A stretch of 32,565 nucleotides of DNA from Rubrivivax sp. GTDB taxonomy: Bacteria > Pseudomonadota > Gammaproteobacteria > Burkholderiales > Burkholderiaceae_C. The translations under genes and the position numbers were made by a program. How positions within the stretch are numbered: position 1 is the first letter of the stretch; each line of letters starts with the position of its first letter. The DNA is taken from assembly GCA_016790435.1 (NCBI GenBank), contig JAEUPE010000257.1, positions 1-32,565 on the forward strand, in the 5' to 3' direction. The notes beneath the pieces are model-generated. The model saw only the letters and a program-made list of their open reading frames with translations. It did no database searches and had not been told where the DNA came from. Shown here piece by piece: positions 1 through 7,016 of this stretch.

Positions 1-1
1 G

Positions 2-463
2 GTGCCCTCCATCCGCCGCACCAGCGAGCTGGTGCAGGAGATCAGCGCCGCCAGCGGCGAGCAGAGCGAGGGCGTGGGCCAGATCACCGCCGCCATGGGC
101 CACCTGTCCACCGCCACCCAGCAGACCGCCAGCGCCAGCGAGGAACTCTCCGCCACCGCCGAGGAACTCTCCGCCCAGGCCACGCAGCTGCAGGAGCTGA
201 TGGGCTTCTTCCGCATCGGCTCGAACGAGGACGGCGGTGCGCTGGACTTCGGCGCCCGTCGCAGCCTCGACAGCCCGGCCGCCCTGGCCCGCACAACCAC
301 GCTGGCCGCGGCCAGGGTTTCGGCCGGCGCGCGTGGCACGCCGCGCTCCCAGGCCCCAAGCAGCCCGGCCGCCCTGGCGACCCGGCTCGCCAAGGGGCAC
401 CGGTCTGCGGCAAGAACCGCCACCGAGGCGGAGAGCGAAGACAAGGGCTTCGTGCGCTTCTGA
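2..463 (+). CDS. Methyl-accepting chemotaxis protein, C-terminal end (5' truncated by window)
   Basis: This is the end of a chemoreceptor that senses ligands and signals through CheW and CheA at the inner membrane. The frame is open to the window edge, so the apparent GTG start is not a real start. The visible part is the last helix of the signalling domain: heptad-rich SELVQEISAASGEQ, then a QQTASASEELSATAEELS stretch typical of the second methylation helix. A low-complexity tail of about 80 residues rich in Ala, Arg and Ser follows. The protein ends in GFVRF, which fits the x-[HFYW]-x-x-[HFYW] pattern of C-terminal CheR/CheB tethering pentapeptides. The gene stands 80 bp upstream of cheW and heads the che cluster, so it is probably the receptor served by that cluster. 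The sensor domain is out of view and the ligand cannot be inferred. Confidence 0.93.
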   Translation: MPSIRRTSELVQEISAASGEQSEGVGQITAAMGHLSTATQQTASASEELSATAEELSAQATQLQELMGFFRIGSNEDGGALDFGARRSLDSPAALARTTTLAAARVSAGARGTPRSQAPSSPAALATRLAKGHRSAARTATEAESEDKGFVRF

Positions 464-543
464 TCGCGCCCGCGCCATCGTCACCGCCGCCTGACACGAG
501 ACCGCACAGCCCCCGAACACCTCACACAGCCGAGCCCCTGCCC

Positions 544-1059
544 ATGAACCCGGACTCCAAGACCCTCGCCGCGCCGGAAGGCGGCGCGCCGCGCCAGTGG
601 CTGCGCCTGGCGGTCGGCGACGGGGTGTATGCCCTGCCGATCGACCAGGTGCGCGAAATCCTCCAGGTGAGCCGGCTCACGGTGTTGCCGCGGCTGCCGG
701 CGGCGATCCGCGGTGTCATGAACCTGCGCGGCGCCGTGGTTCCGGTGATCGACCTGGGCGTGCGCCTGGGCACGCGCGCCGTGACGCCGAGCCGACGCAG
801 CTGCATCATCGTCGTCGAGCAGGCGGTACAGGCGGACCGCCCGCCGCTCGTGGCCGGGGTGATGGTGGACGCTGTCTTCGAGGTCGTCGACGTGGATCCC
901 GCCAGCGTGAGCGCGGCACCCGCGCTCGGCACCCGTGTCGCGCCCGAGATGTTGAGCGGCGTGCTGCAACTTCAGGGTCGCCTGCTGCACCTGCTGGACG
1001 TGCCGCGCGTGCTCTCGCAGGCAGAGCTCACCGAACTGGTCGCCGCCCATGCCGCTTGA
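544..1059 (+). CDS. cheW: Chemotaxis scaffold protein CheW
   Basis: CheW couples chemoreceptors to the CheA kinase in the cytoplasmic receptor array. The 171-residue product is a single CheW domain of usual length. Visible family features are LRLAVGDGVYALPIDQVREIL near the start, the RLPAAIRGVMNLRGAVVPVIDL segment, and a C-terminal VLQLQGRLLHLLDVPRVL strand. There is no attached response-regulator domain. The ATG at 544 follows only a weak purine stretch. The stop overlaps the start of cheR by 11 bp, which suggests translational coupling. The order cheW-cheR-cheD-cheB with no cheA or cheY in view suggests these accessory genes work with a CheA encoded upstream of the window or elsewhere. Confidence 0.96.
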   Translation: MNPDSKTLAAPEGGAPRQWLRLAVGDGVYALPIDQVREILQVSRLTVLPRLPAAIRGVMNLRGAVVPVIDLGVRLGTRAVTPSRRSCIIVVEQAVQADRPPLVAGVMVDAVFEVVDVDPASVSAAPALGTRVAPEMLSGVLQLQGRLLHLLDVPRVLSQAELTELVAAHAA

Positions 1060-1894
1060 GACCCTGCCTGAGCGGGTCGCCCCGAGCACGCCGCAGCTTT
1101 CGGCGCGCAGCTTCGAGCGCGTGACGACGCTGTTCCGGGAGGTCTCCGGCATCAAGCTCACGCAGGCCAAGCACGCCCTCGTCGTCACCCGCCTCGCCAA
1201 GCTGGCGCACGAGTCCGGCGAGGTCGACCTCGACCGCTACGTCGAGAGCCTGTTCACCGGCGGGCTGCCCGACGAGGAGGTGACGCGCGTCATCGACCGA
1301 CTCACCACCAACGAGACCTACTTCTTCCGCGAGCCCGAGCACTTCCGCCACTTCGCCGACGTGCTCGAGCGCCATCCGGAGCGACCGTGGCGCGTGTGGA
1401 GCGGCGCCAGTTCGTCGGGCGAGGAGATCTACAGCCTGGCCATGCTGATGGCCGACCGGCTGGGGCTGGACTCACATCCGTGGGGCATCGTCGGCACCGA
1501 CCTCAGCACGGCGATGGTCGGACAGGCCCGCCGGGCGCTCTACAGCCAGGGCCGCACGCAGGGCATTCCCCCTGCCTACCTGAAGCGCTATTGCCTGAAG
1601 GGCACCGGTGAGTACGAGGGCCAGTTGCTGGTCGACCGCCGCCTGCGCCAGCGCGCGCACTTCGAGACGCTGAACCTGATGCAGGCGCTGCCCGCGGCCT
1701 TCGGACCGTTCGACGCGATCTGGCTGCGCAATGTGCTGATCTACTTCGAACACGAGGCCAAGGTCGCCATCGTCCGCCGCGTCATTTCCGCCCTCGCGCC
1801 ACAGGGCCTGCTCTACACCGGTCACTCCGAGTCGCTGGCCAATCTCGGCCTGCCGATCCGCAGCATCGCGCCCGCGGTGTACGTGCGCGCGTGA
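1049..1894 (+). CDS. cheR: Chemotaxis protein methyltransferase CheR
   Basis: CheR transfers methyl groups from S-adenosylmethionine to glutamates on chemoreceptors during adaptation. The 281-residue product has the all-alpha N-terminal domain (FERVTTLFREVSGI, then LTTNETYFFREPEHF). The SAM-binding domain follows with a SSSGEEIYSLAML motif, equivalent to the family's STGEEPYS motif, and a C-terminal LRNVLIYF strand typical of CheR. The ATG at 1049 lies inside the end of cheW, and the last codon overlaps the cheD start. Four che genes in this compact arrangement are almost certainly one transcript. The receptor gene just upstream ends in a candidate CheR-binding pentapeptide, so receptor and enzyme fit together. 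Confidence 0.96.
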   Translation: MPLETLPERVAPSTPQLSARSFERVTTLFREVSGIKLTQAKHALVVTRLAKLAHESGEVDLDRYVESLFTGGLPDEEVTRVIDRLTTNETYFFREPEHFRHFADVLERHPERPWRVWSGASSSGEEIYSLAMLMADRLGLDSHPWGIVGTDLSTAMVGQARRALYSQGRTQGIPPAYLKRYCLKGTGEYEGQLLVDRRLRQRAHFETLNLMQALPAAFGPFDAIWLRNVLIYFEHEAKVAIVRRVISALAPQGLLYTGHSESLANLGLPIRSIAPAVYVRA

Positions 1895-2523
1895 GTCCGG
1901 CGATGAAGCATCAGCCTCGCCTGCACGACCTCGCCAGCCGTGTGGCACAGACCCTCGCCCGGCCGCCGACGGCGCCGCCGGTCCGCGCCGTGGCGTCGCC
2001 GGCCCGCGCCATGACGCCGCCCGTCATCGGCTGGTGCATGGCGCAACCCGGCGCCGCGGTATCGCTGATGCCCGGAGAGCTGTGGTTCGGCGCAGAGGCC
2101 ACGAGCGTGCGGACGTTGCTCGGCTCGTGCGTGGCGCTCACCCTGTGGCATCCGCGCCTGCGGGTCGGCGGCATGTGCCACTACCTCCTGCCGAGTCGCA
2201 GGCGCAAGGATGGCGAGCCCCTGGACGGCCGCTACGGCGACGAGGCCGTGCTCGCGATGGTGAACCTGCTCGAGCGGCATGGCGGCCGCGCCGGCGAGTT
2301 CGTCGCCCATCTCTACGGTGGCGCCGACACCATGGCCGACGCTGCCGGCGTCAAGTTCAACGTCGGCGAGCGCAACATCGAACGAGGCTGGTCGTTGCTC
2401 GACCACTTCGGCTTCTCGCTCGAGGGGGTGGACGTCGGCGACAACGTGCCGCGCACCGTGACCCTCAAGCTGGACACCGGCGCCATCGACTGCCGGCGCG
2501 GCAATCCGCAACAAGAACCGTGA
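1891..2523 (+). CDS. cheD: Chemoreceptor glutamine deamidase CheD
   Basis: CheD deamidates receptor glutamines to glutamates, tuning receptor output. The 210-residue product keeps the catalytic pair: Cys80 in TLLGSCVAL and His97 in GGMCHYLLP. Their 17-residue spacing matches the Cys27/His44 pair of the Thermotoga enzyme. The region before residue 55 is an Ala/Pro/Arg-rich extension absent from compact CheD proteins. Two starts are possible. GTG at 1891 overlaps the cheR stop, and ATG at 1903 lies four codons later; the domain is unaffected by the choice. There is no CheC gene in view, so regulation by CheC cannot be assessed. Confidence 0.94.
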   Translation: MSPAMKHQPRLHDLASRVAQTLARPPTAPPVRAVASPARAMTPPVIGWCMAQPGAAVSLMPGELWFGAEATSVRTLLGSCVALTLWHPRLRVGGMCHYLLPSRRRKDGEPLDGRYGDEAVLAMVNLLERHGGRAGEFVAHLYGGADTMADAAGVKFNVGERNIERGWSLLDHFGFSLEGVDVGDNVPRTVTLKLDTGAIDCRRGNPQQEP

Positions 2524-2536
2524 TCGGAGCTCTCCC

Positions 2537-3661
2537 ATGACTGTCCGTGCAGCCCTCATCGACGACTCGGCCGTCGTGCGCACCCACCTGACCGAGTTGC
2601 TGCAGCGCGGGGGCATCGAGGTCATGTTGACCGCGCAGGATCCGGTCTTCGCATGGTCCAAGCTGCAGGCCCGGCAAGCGCAGGGTGGCGGCTGGCCCGA
2701 CGTGATCGTGCTCGATGTCGAGATGCCGCGCATGGATGGCATCACCTTCCTGCACCAGTTGATGGCCGAGCGGCCGACACCCGTGGTCATGTGCAGCACG
2801 CTCACCGAGGCCGGCTGCGCCACGACCATGCAGGCGCTGGCTGCCGGCGCCGTGAGCTTCGTCACCAAGCCCAAGCTGGGCCTGCGCGAATTCCTCGAGG
2901 ACCGCAGCAACGGTCTCGTCGAGGCGGTGAACGCGGCCGCACGCGCCAACGTGCGCGCCATGGGCCGGGCGACCGGGACGAACACGCCGCGGCCGAGTGC
3001 GGATGCGTCCGCTCCGGCGCTTCCGGCAGCGCCCGCGCCGATGCTGGCCGCCATGGCCGAGACGACCGACCGCGTCATCGCCATCGGCAGCAGCACCGGT
3101 GGCGTGCAGACGCTCGAATCGATCCTGCTGCGCATGCCGCGCACGACGCCGGGCATCCTGATCACACAGCACATGCCCGAGCGCTTCACGCGGGCCTTCG
3201 CCGAGCGGCTGAACAAGCTCGTGCCGATGGACGTGAAGGAGGCCGAGACCGGCGACCGCCTCGTGAACGGCCGCGTGCTCATCGCCCCCGGCGGCCGCCA
3301 CCTGCGCCTGAAGCGCAGCGGCGCGCACTACCTGGCCGACGTGACCGACGGGCCGCTCGTGAACCGCCACAAGCCGAGCGTCGACGTGCTGTTCCGCTCG
3401 GTCGCGCAGAGCGCCGGCGCCAACGCCATCGGCGTGCTGCTCACCGGCATGGGCGACGACGGCGCGCGTGGTCTGCTGGAGATGCGCAAGGCCGGTGCCC
3501 GCACTGCGGCGCAGGACGAGGCGAGCTGCGTCGTCTTCGGCATGCCGATGCAGGCCATCAAGCTGGGCGCCGCCGAGGACGTCGTGAGCCTCGACGGCAT
3601 GCCGCGCTGGCTGGTCGAGCGCGCGGCCGCACCGGTTCGGCCGGCCGCCAGGGCCGTCTAG
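2537..3661 (+). CDS. cheB: Chemotaxis response regulator protein-glutamate methylesterase CheB
   Basis: CheB removes receptor methyl groups (and deamidates glutamines) when phosphorylated by CheA, giving adaptation feedback. The 374-residue protein has an N-terminal receiver with phospho-acceptor Asp60 in VIVLDVEMPRMDG. An Ala/Pro-rich linker spans about 140-172. The esterase domain shows Ser186 (GSSTGG), His212 (QHMP) and Asp308 (GMGDDG). The spacings of 26 and 96 residues equal those of the Salmonella triad Ser164/His190/Asp286. A GGAG element sits about 8 bp before the ATG at 2537. It is the last gene of the che run and ends 31 bp from the convergent dehydrogenase gene. Confidence 0.97.
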   Translation: MTVRAALIDDSAVVRTHLTELLQRGGIEVMLTAQDPVFAWSKLQARQAQGGGWPDVIVLDVEMPRMDGITFLHQLMAERPTPVVMCSTLTEAGCATTMQALAAGAVSFVTKPKLGLREFLEDRSNGLVEAVNAAARANVRAMGRATGTNTPRPSADASAPALPAAPAPMLAAMAETTDRVIAIGSSTGGVQTLESILLRMPRTTPGILITQHMPERFTRAFAERLNKLVPMDVKEAETGDRLVNGRVLIAPGGRHLRLKRSGAHYLADVTDGPLVNRHKPSVDVLFRSVAQSAGANAIGVLLTGMGDDGARGLLEMRKAGARTAAQDEASCVVFGMPMQAIKLGAAEDVVSLDGMPRWLVERAAAPVRPAARAV

Positions 3662-3668
3662 AGAGACG

Positions 3669-3685
3669 GCCGGGATCGGCCCGGC
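3669..3685. terminator. GC hairpin between convergent genes
   Basis: GCCGGG and CCCGGC arms with a 5-nt loop lie in the 31-bp gap between the ends of cheB and the minus-strand dehydrogenase gene. There is no T-tract. The position between two convergent stops is the main argument for a bidirectional terminator. Confidence 0.35.
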
Positions 3686-3692
3686 AGGCGCT

Positions 3693-4799
3693 TCAACCGA
3701 TGCTCTGCACCTGCCGGCTCTGCTGGTAGGCGGCACCGAAGCGATTGGCCAGGAAGTCCGGCAACGCCACCTGCTCCTGCCGGATGAAGCCGCGCTGCGG
3801 CAGCTTGCCCTCGCGAAAGAGGTCCAGCGCGGCGCAGATGCCGGCGGCCGTGGTGATCTGGATCGCCGACAGCGGCTCCCCGCCGTCGCTCGGCGCGCGC
3901 TCGGCGAAGATCTTGCGCGCGAACACCTCCTGCACCAGCGCGCCGCGCTTCATGCCGCTGACGGTGACGAAGACGAGCACCACGTCCTGCATCGTGCTCG
4001 GGATCGAGCGGCGCATGATCTCCTTCAGCGTCTCCTGGTCCTTGTTCAGGTTGAGCTCCTCGAGCAGCATCTTCATCAGGAAGCGGTGCCCGGGGTAGCG
4101 CACGCTCTTGTAGTCGAGGTTGTGCACGCGGCCGGCCAGCGTCTCGCACAGCGTGCCGAGGCCGCCGCTGGTGTTGAAAGCCTCGTACTCGGTGCCGTCG
4201 AGCGAAAAGTGCTCCAGGCCCTCGAGGGGAAGCACTTCGATGTTCTGCCCTTCGCGGATGGCCTCGCAGGGGTGGCAGTACTCGTTGATGAGCCCGTCGA
4301 CGCTCCACGTGAGGTTGTATTTCAGCGAGTTCGTCGGGAACGCGGGCAACGCCCCGACCCGCATCTTCACGTCGTGCAGCGTCTCGAATCCCTGGGCAAG
4401 GTGGTTCGCGACGATGCCGATGAAGCCGGGCGCCAGGCCGCACTGCGGCATGAAGGCCGTGGCCGCACCTTCGGCGAGCTGCTTGATGGCGCGCGTCGCC
4501 GCCACGTCTTCGGTGAGATCGAAGTAGTGGCAGTGCGCCTCGCGCGCAGCGCTCGCGGCCAGCGTGGCCAGGTGGTAGGGCAGCGCATTGAGCACGGCAT
4601 CCTGGCCCTGCAGCGCCTGGCGCAGCGCACCGGCGTCGCCGGTGTCGATGACGCGCGTGGCCGAGGCGGCGTCAGGGGCCAGCAACTGCAGGGCCTGGGC
4701 GCTGCGGTCGATCACGGTGACTTGGTAGTCGCCGCAGCGTTGCAGCAAGCGGGCGATGGTCTGGCCGATGTGGCCGGCCCCCAGCAAGGCGATGCGCAT
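3693..4799 (-). CDS. Saccharopine dehydrogenase-family oxidoreductase (L-lysine 6-dehydrogenase-like)
   Basis: The 368-residue protein belongs to the saccharopine dehydrogenase/lysine 6-dehydrogenase family, whose members act on the epsilon-amino group of lysine or on its adducts using NAD(P). The N-terminus is a Rossmann fold (MRIALLGAGHIGQTIA, GxGxxG at about 7-12). A family-typical catalytic half follows, with MPQCGLAPGFIGIVANHL and AFNTSGGLGTLCETLAGRV segments. The ATG at 4799 is preceded by a good GGGAGAGGG ribosome site. The next genes upstream are an unknown ORF and an Lrp/AsnC regulator; in other proteobacteria such regulators often control lysine degradation genes. Which reaction it catalyses (lysine 6-dehydrogenation or saccharopine cleavage) cannot be settled from sequence alone. 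An array of four phased repeats lies 54-123 bp upstream of the start. Confidence 0.85.
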   Translation of the reverse strand: MRIALLGAGHIGQTIARLLQRCGDYQVTVIDRSAQALQLLAPDAASATRVIDTGDAGALRQALQGQDAVLNALPYHLATLAASAAREAHCHYFDLTEDVAATRAIKQLAEGAATAFMPQCGLAPGFIGIVANHLAQGFETLHDVKMRVGALPAFPTNSLKYNLTWSVDGLINEYCHPCEAIREGQNIEVLPLEGLEHFSLDGTEYEAFNTSGGLGTLCETLAGRVHNLDYKSVRYPGHRFLMKMLLEELNLNKDQETLKEIMRRSIPSTMQDVVLVFVTVSGMKRGALVQEVFARKIFAERAPSDGGEPLSAIQITTAAGICAALDLFREGKLPQRGFIRQEQVALPDFLANRFGAAYQQSRQVQSIG

Positions 4800-4852
4800 G
4801 GCACCCTCTCCCTCAGCAAAGCTCGTCTGCGGGAAGTCTAGGGAGATGCGAT

Positions 4853-4922
4853 GCCGAAATAAACAGCCATTCCGTCGAAACGGATGCTAGTCTGGTCGAA
4901 ATGACGAAGATGGCTGTCGAAA
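4853..4922. promoter_or_regulatory. Four GYCGAAA heptamers at an exact 21-bp period, probable operator array
   Basis: GCCGAAA begins at 4853, and GTCGAAA begins at 4874, 4895 and 4916, each 21 bp from the last, which is two helical turns. The base after each heptamer is T, C, T, C. Superimposed on this are an 8-bp inverted repeat, ACAGCCAT (4863-4870) with ATGGCTGT (4910-4917), and an imperfect palindrome at 4868-4886 with CCGT/ACGG arms. The array sits upstream of the minus-strand dehydrogenase (start 4799) and reaches to within 6 bp of the stop of the next gene. Helically phased sites suit an oligomer that binds one DNA face, such as an Lrp-type octamer. The Lrp gene at 5734 is the obvious candidate, but this is inference. 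Confidence 0.6.
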
Positions 4923-4927
4923 CATCT

Positions 4928-5506
4928 TCACGCGGCCTTCCTCATCGGTCGCCGCGGGCGCTTGCGGAACTCGCCGGCTGTCAGCATCCCCTTGAGGATC
5001 TTCGCCTCGGCACGACGTGCCCGCGTGGCCGCCTTCCGATACGCCTCTTCCGCTTCGGCCCGCATGAGCACCGCTCGCTTGACGGCCCCGCGCAGCTTGG
5101 TCTGCGTGAACGTGCCTTCCGTGGCGATGTAGACCGAGCGGCGCAGGGCAGCCTCGCCGAAGCGCGGCAGCAGCACCGCCAGGCTCAGATCGCGGGCCCG
5201 CCCGCCCGAACGGCCGCGCACGATGGGCCCGGAGATGCCCGGCGGCAAGGTACTCGACTTGTTGGCGCTCGGCGCTCGCTGCAGCGTCGTGGGCGCCTCG
5301 AGCGTGCCGATGCGGCGGATGAGTTCCTTGGTCGCCAGGGCGAGTGCCGCCTCGGCACCACTCCCGTCGTTGCTGTGGTCGGAGAACAGGCGCGTGCCGC
5401 CGTAGCGCAGCTGCCAGCCGTGCGTGGCCCGGTGATCGATGCGCTGGATGCACTGCGGCACCCGGTACCGGTCTCCGTTGAAGATCTCGACGTCTCGATA
5501 GATCAT
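4928..5506 (-). CDS. Conserved-looking hypothetical protein, 192 residues, possible AP2-like DNA-binding fold
   Basis: I do not recognise this protein with certainty. It is soluble, has no signal peptide and is basic at its C-terminus (RPRRPMRKAA). The N-terminal part reads FNGDRYRVPQCIQRID, then THGWQLRYGGTRLFSD, followed by a helix EAALALATKELIRRI. That strand-strand-helix pattern resembles bacterial AP2/integrase-type DNA-binding domains, but this is only a resemblance. A middle motif LPPGISGPIV and the final lysine/arginine-rich helix (about 140-175) complete it. The ATG at 5506 lacks a strong ribosome site. Its upstream DNA (5507-5600) is clearly more AT-rich than the rest of the window. 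It lies between the dehydrogenase and the Lrp gene and may be unrelated to both. Confidence 0.7.
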   Translation of the reverse strand: MIYRDVEIFNGDRYRVPQCIQRIDHRATHGWQLRYGGTRLFSDHSNDGSGAEAALALATKELIRRIGTLEAPTTLQRAPSANKSSTLPPGISGPIVRGRSGGRARDLSLAVLLPRFGEAALRRSVYIATEGTFTQTKLRGAVKRAVLMRAEAEEAYRKAATRARRAEAKILKGMLTAGEFRKRPRRPMRKAA

Positions 5507-5733
5507 GAACCCGCCCTCGCCGCGTCATCGGCCTTCATTGATAGCAATCTCTGGCGCCCAATGCTAATAAATGACAGGCCTCATTGGCCAACTGTGATCG
5601 CAAAGTTGATCCCCGCGCAATCGGGTGCCTCGCTGACGTGCCATCCGCGGCAGGCGGCAGAAGAGACGCCGCCCGGCGGATCGGGCGGGAGCGGCCGCGC
5701 CGGGACCGGCGACAGCTCGACCGGATGCCGGCG

Positions 5734-6171
5734 ATGAACCCGGACGACCTCGACCGCCGCCTTCTGGCCCTGCTGCAGGCCGATGCCCGCAGCTCCGCCG
5801 CCGACCTCGCTCGCAAGCTCGGGGTCGCGCGCACCACCGTCCTCGCCCGGCTCACCCGGCTGCAGCGGGAGGGCGTCATCGTCGGGTTCACGGTGCGCCT
5901 TGCCGCAGACACCGGCGAGCGGGGCGTCGAGGCCTACGTGGGCATCACCACCAGCCCGAAATCGGGGCGCGACGTGTCGCTACGCCTGGCCGCCCTGCCC
6001 GAACTGCGGCAGCTCTGTTCGGTGAGCGGCGAGTTCGACTACCTGGCCCTGCTGCGCGCCGAAAGCACGACGCGGCTGGACGCGCTGCTCGACGAGATCG
6101 GCGCCATCGACGGAGTCACCCGCACCATGACGTCGGTCGTGCTGGCGCGGCGGATCGACCGCACGGCCTGA
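5734..6171 (+). CDS. Lrp/AsnC-family transcriptional regulator
   Basis: This is a DNA-binding regulator with an N-terminal winged helix-turn-helix (LDRRLLALLQADARSSAADLARKLGVARTTVLARL). A C-terminal ligand-sensing RAM domain follows (AYVGITTSPKSG, VSGEFDYLALLRA). The family form is about 145-160 residues, so the ATG at 5734 (145 codons) fits better than the longer upstream-open frame, whose first 47 residues are unstructured and Arg-rich. An ATG at 5725 is the alternative. Neither has a clear ribosome site. The 227-bp region before it (5507-5733) includes an AT-rich patch near 5540-5580. It probably senses an amino acid and may act at the phased repeats upstream of the nearby dehydrogenase; that link is inferred from position only. 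Confidence 0.88.
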   Translation: MNPDDLDRRLLALLQADARSSAADLARKLGVARTTVLARLTRLQREGVIVGFTVRLAADTGERGVEAYVGITTSPKSGRDVSLRLAALPELRQLCSVSGEFDYLALLRAESTTRLDALLDEIGAIDGVTRTMTSVVLARRIDRTA

Positions 6172-6211
6172 CGAGGAGCCGCGGCCGACGCGCCCGAGCC
6201 GCGGGGCGATG

Positions 6212-6238
6212 CGCCCACTTGGGCGAGGCGGGCCCGCC
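6212..6238. terminator. Adjacent palindromes between convergent Lrp and rpe genes
   Basis: CGCCCA/TGGGCG arms with a 2-nt spacer (6212-6225) are followed by the 12-bp palindrome GGCGGGCCCGCC (6227-6238). They fill the gap between two genes that end facing each other. No T-tract is present, so a terminator role is weakly supported. Confidence 0.3.
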
Positions 6239-6247
6239 CGGCCCGCT

Positions 6248-6913
6248 CTAGGCGGCGAGCGCCTGCCGCATCGCGGCGATCACGGCCTTGTAGTCGGGCT
6301 GCCCGAAGATCGCGCTGCCGGCCACGAAGGTGTCGGCACCCGCGTCGGCCACGCGGCGGATGTTGTCGACCTTGATGCCGCCGTCGACCTCGAGGCGGAT
6401 GTCCCGGCCCGAACCTTCGATGAGGCGGCGCGCCCGCTCCACCTTTCGCAGCGCCGAGTCGATGAAGCTCTGGCCGCCGAAGCCGGGGTTCACGCTCATG
6501 ATGAGCACGAGGTCGACCTTGTCGATCACCCACTCCAGCACGTCCAGTGGCGCCGCCGGGTTGAATACGAGCCCGGCCTGGCAGCCCTCGGCCTTGATGA
6601 GCTGCAACGTGCGGTCGACGTGCGCGCTTGCATCGGGGTGGAAGCTGATCAGGTCCGCCCCCGCCTTGGCGAAGGCGGTCGCCAGCGCATCGACCGGCTG
6701 CACCATCAGGTGCACGTCGATCGGCACCGTGCTGTGCTTGCGCAGCGCCTGGCAGACCATCGGGCCGAAGGTGAGGTTCGGCACGTAGTGGTTGTCCATC
6801 ACGTCGAAGTGCAGCCAGTCGGCGCCGGCGGCAACCACGGCACGAACCTCCTCGCCCAGGCGGGCGAAGTCGGCAGAGAGGAGGCTGGGGGCGATGCGGT
6901 AGGTGCGACTCAT
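6248..6913 (-). CDS. rpe: Ribulose-phosphate 3-epimerase
   Basis: Rpe interconverts D-ribulose 5-phosphate and D-xylulose 5-phosphate in the pentose phosphate pathway and Calvin cycle. The 221-residue TIM-barrel protein has the usual length and all expected active-site residues. These are His35 and Asp37 ([13 protein letters not shown]), His68 (DVHLM) and Asp177 (LEVDGGI), plus the phosphate-binding VNPGFGGQ loop near 141-148. It is likely the housekeeping enzyme, not part of the neighbouring cassette. It has its own -10 element placed for a leaderless transcript, and in Burkholderiales rpe is commonly found beside apaG, which here lies 7.6 kb away on the other side of the catabolic cassette. 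The usual downstream gph-trpE genes are not present. Confidence 0.97.
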   Translation of the reverse strand: MSRTYRIAPSLLSADFARLGEEVRAVVAAGADWLHFDVMDNHYVPNLTFGPMVCQALRKHSTVPIDVHLMVQPVDALATAFAKAGADLISFHPDASAHVDRTLQLIKAEGCQAGLVFNPAAPLDVLEWVIDKVDLVLIMSVNPGFGGQSFIDSALRKVERARRLIEGSGRDIRLEVDGGIKVDNIRRVADAGADTFVAGSAIFGQPDYKAVIAAMRQALAA

Positions 6914-6919
6914 CGGCGC

Positions 6920-6925
6920 ATTCTA
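6920..6925 (-). promoter_or_regulatory. rpe -10 element, leaderless arrangement
   Basis: On the minus strand TAGAAT (five of six matches to TATAAT) ends 6 nt before the rpe ATG, and no ribosome binding site intervenes. Transcription starting about 7 nt downstream would begin at or next to the ATG. No convincing -35 is visible at 16-18 bp. Confidence 0.5.
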
Positions 6926-6937
6926 GGAAAGCGCCAG

Positions 6938-6956
6938 GCCCGGGAGCCTCCCGGGC
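6938..6956. repeat. Perfect 9-bp inverted repeat between the LacI-type gene and rpe
   Basis: GCCCGGGAG and CTCCCGGGC flank a single C. It lies 60 bp past the LacI-type stop codon and just upstream of the rpe -10 element. It could end the regulator transcript or bind a regulator at rpe. There is no T-tract to decide. Confidence 0.4.
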
Positions 6957-7016
6957 AACCGGTGCGCGCCGGCCTGCCGGTGCAGTCACGGCCCCAACTC
7001 GGGCCGGAGCCGCCGC

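Noticed and set aside
5535-5912. Minus-strand open frame over the Lrp gene
   Set aside because: Ser/Arg-rich composition, no homology, and lies opposite a clear winged-helix regulator.
6248-6913. rpe as a functional part of the RuBisCO-like cassette
   Set aside because: Rpe acts on pentose phosphates of the general pathway and has its own promoter. Its place is explained by the usual rpe-apaG neighbourhood.
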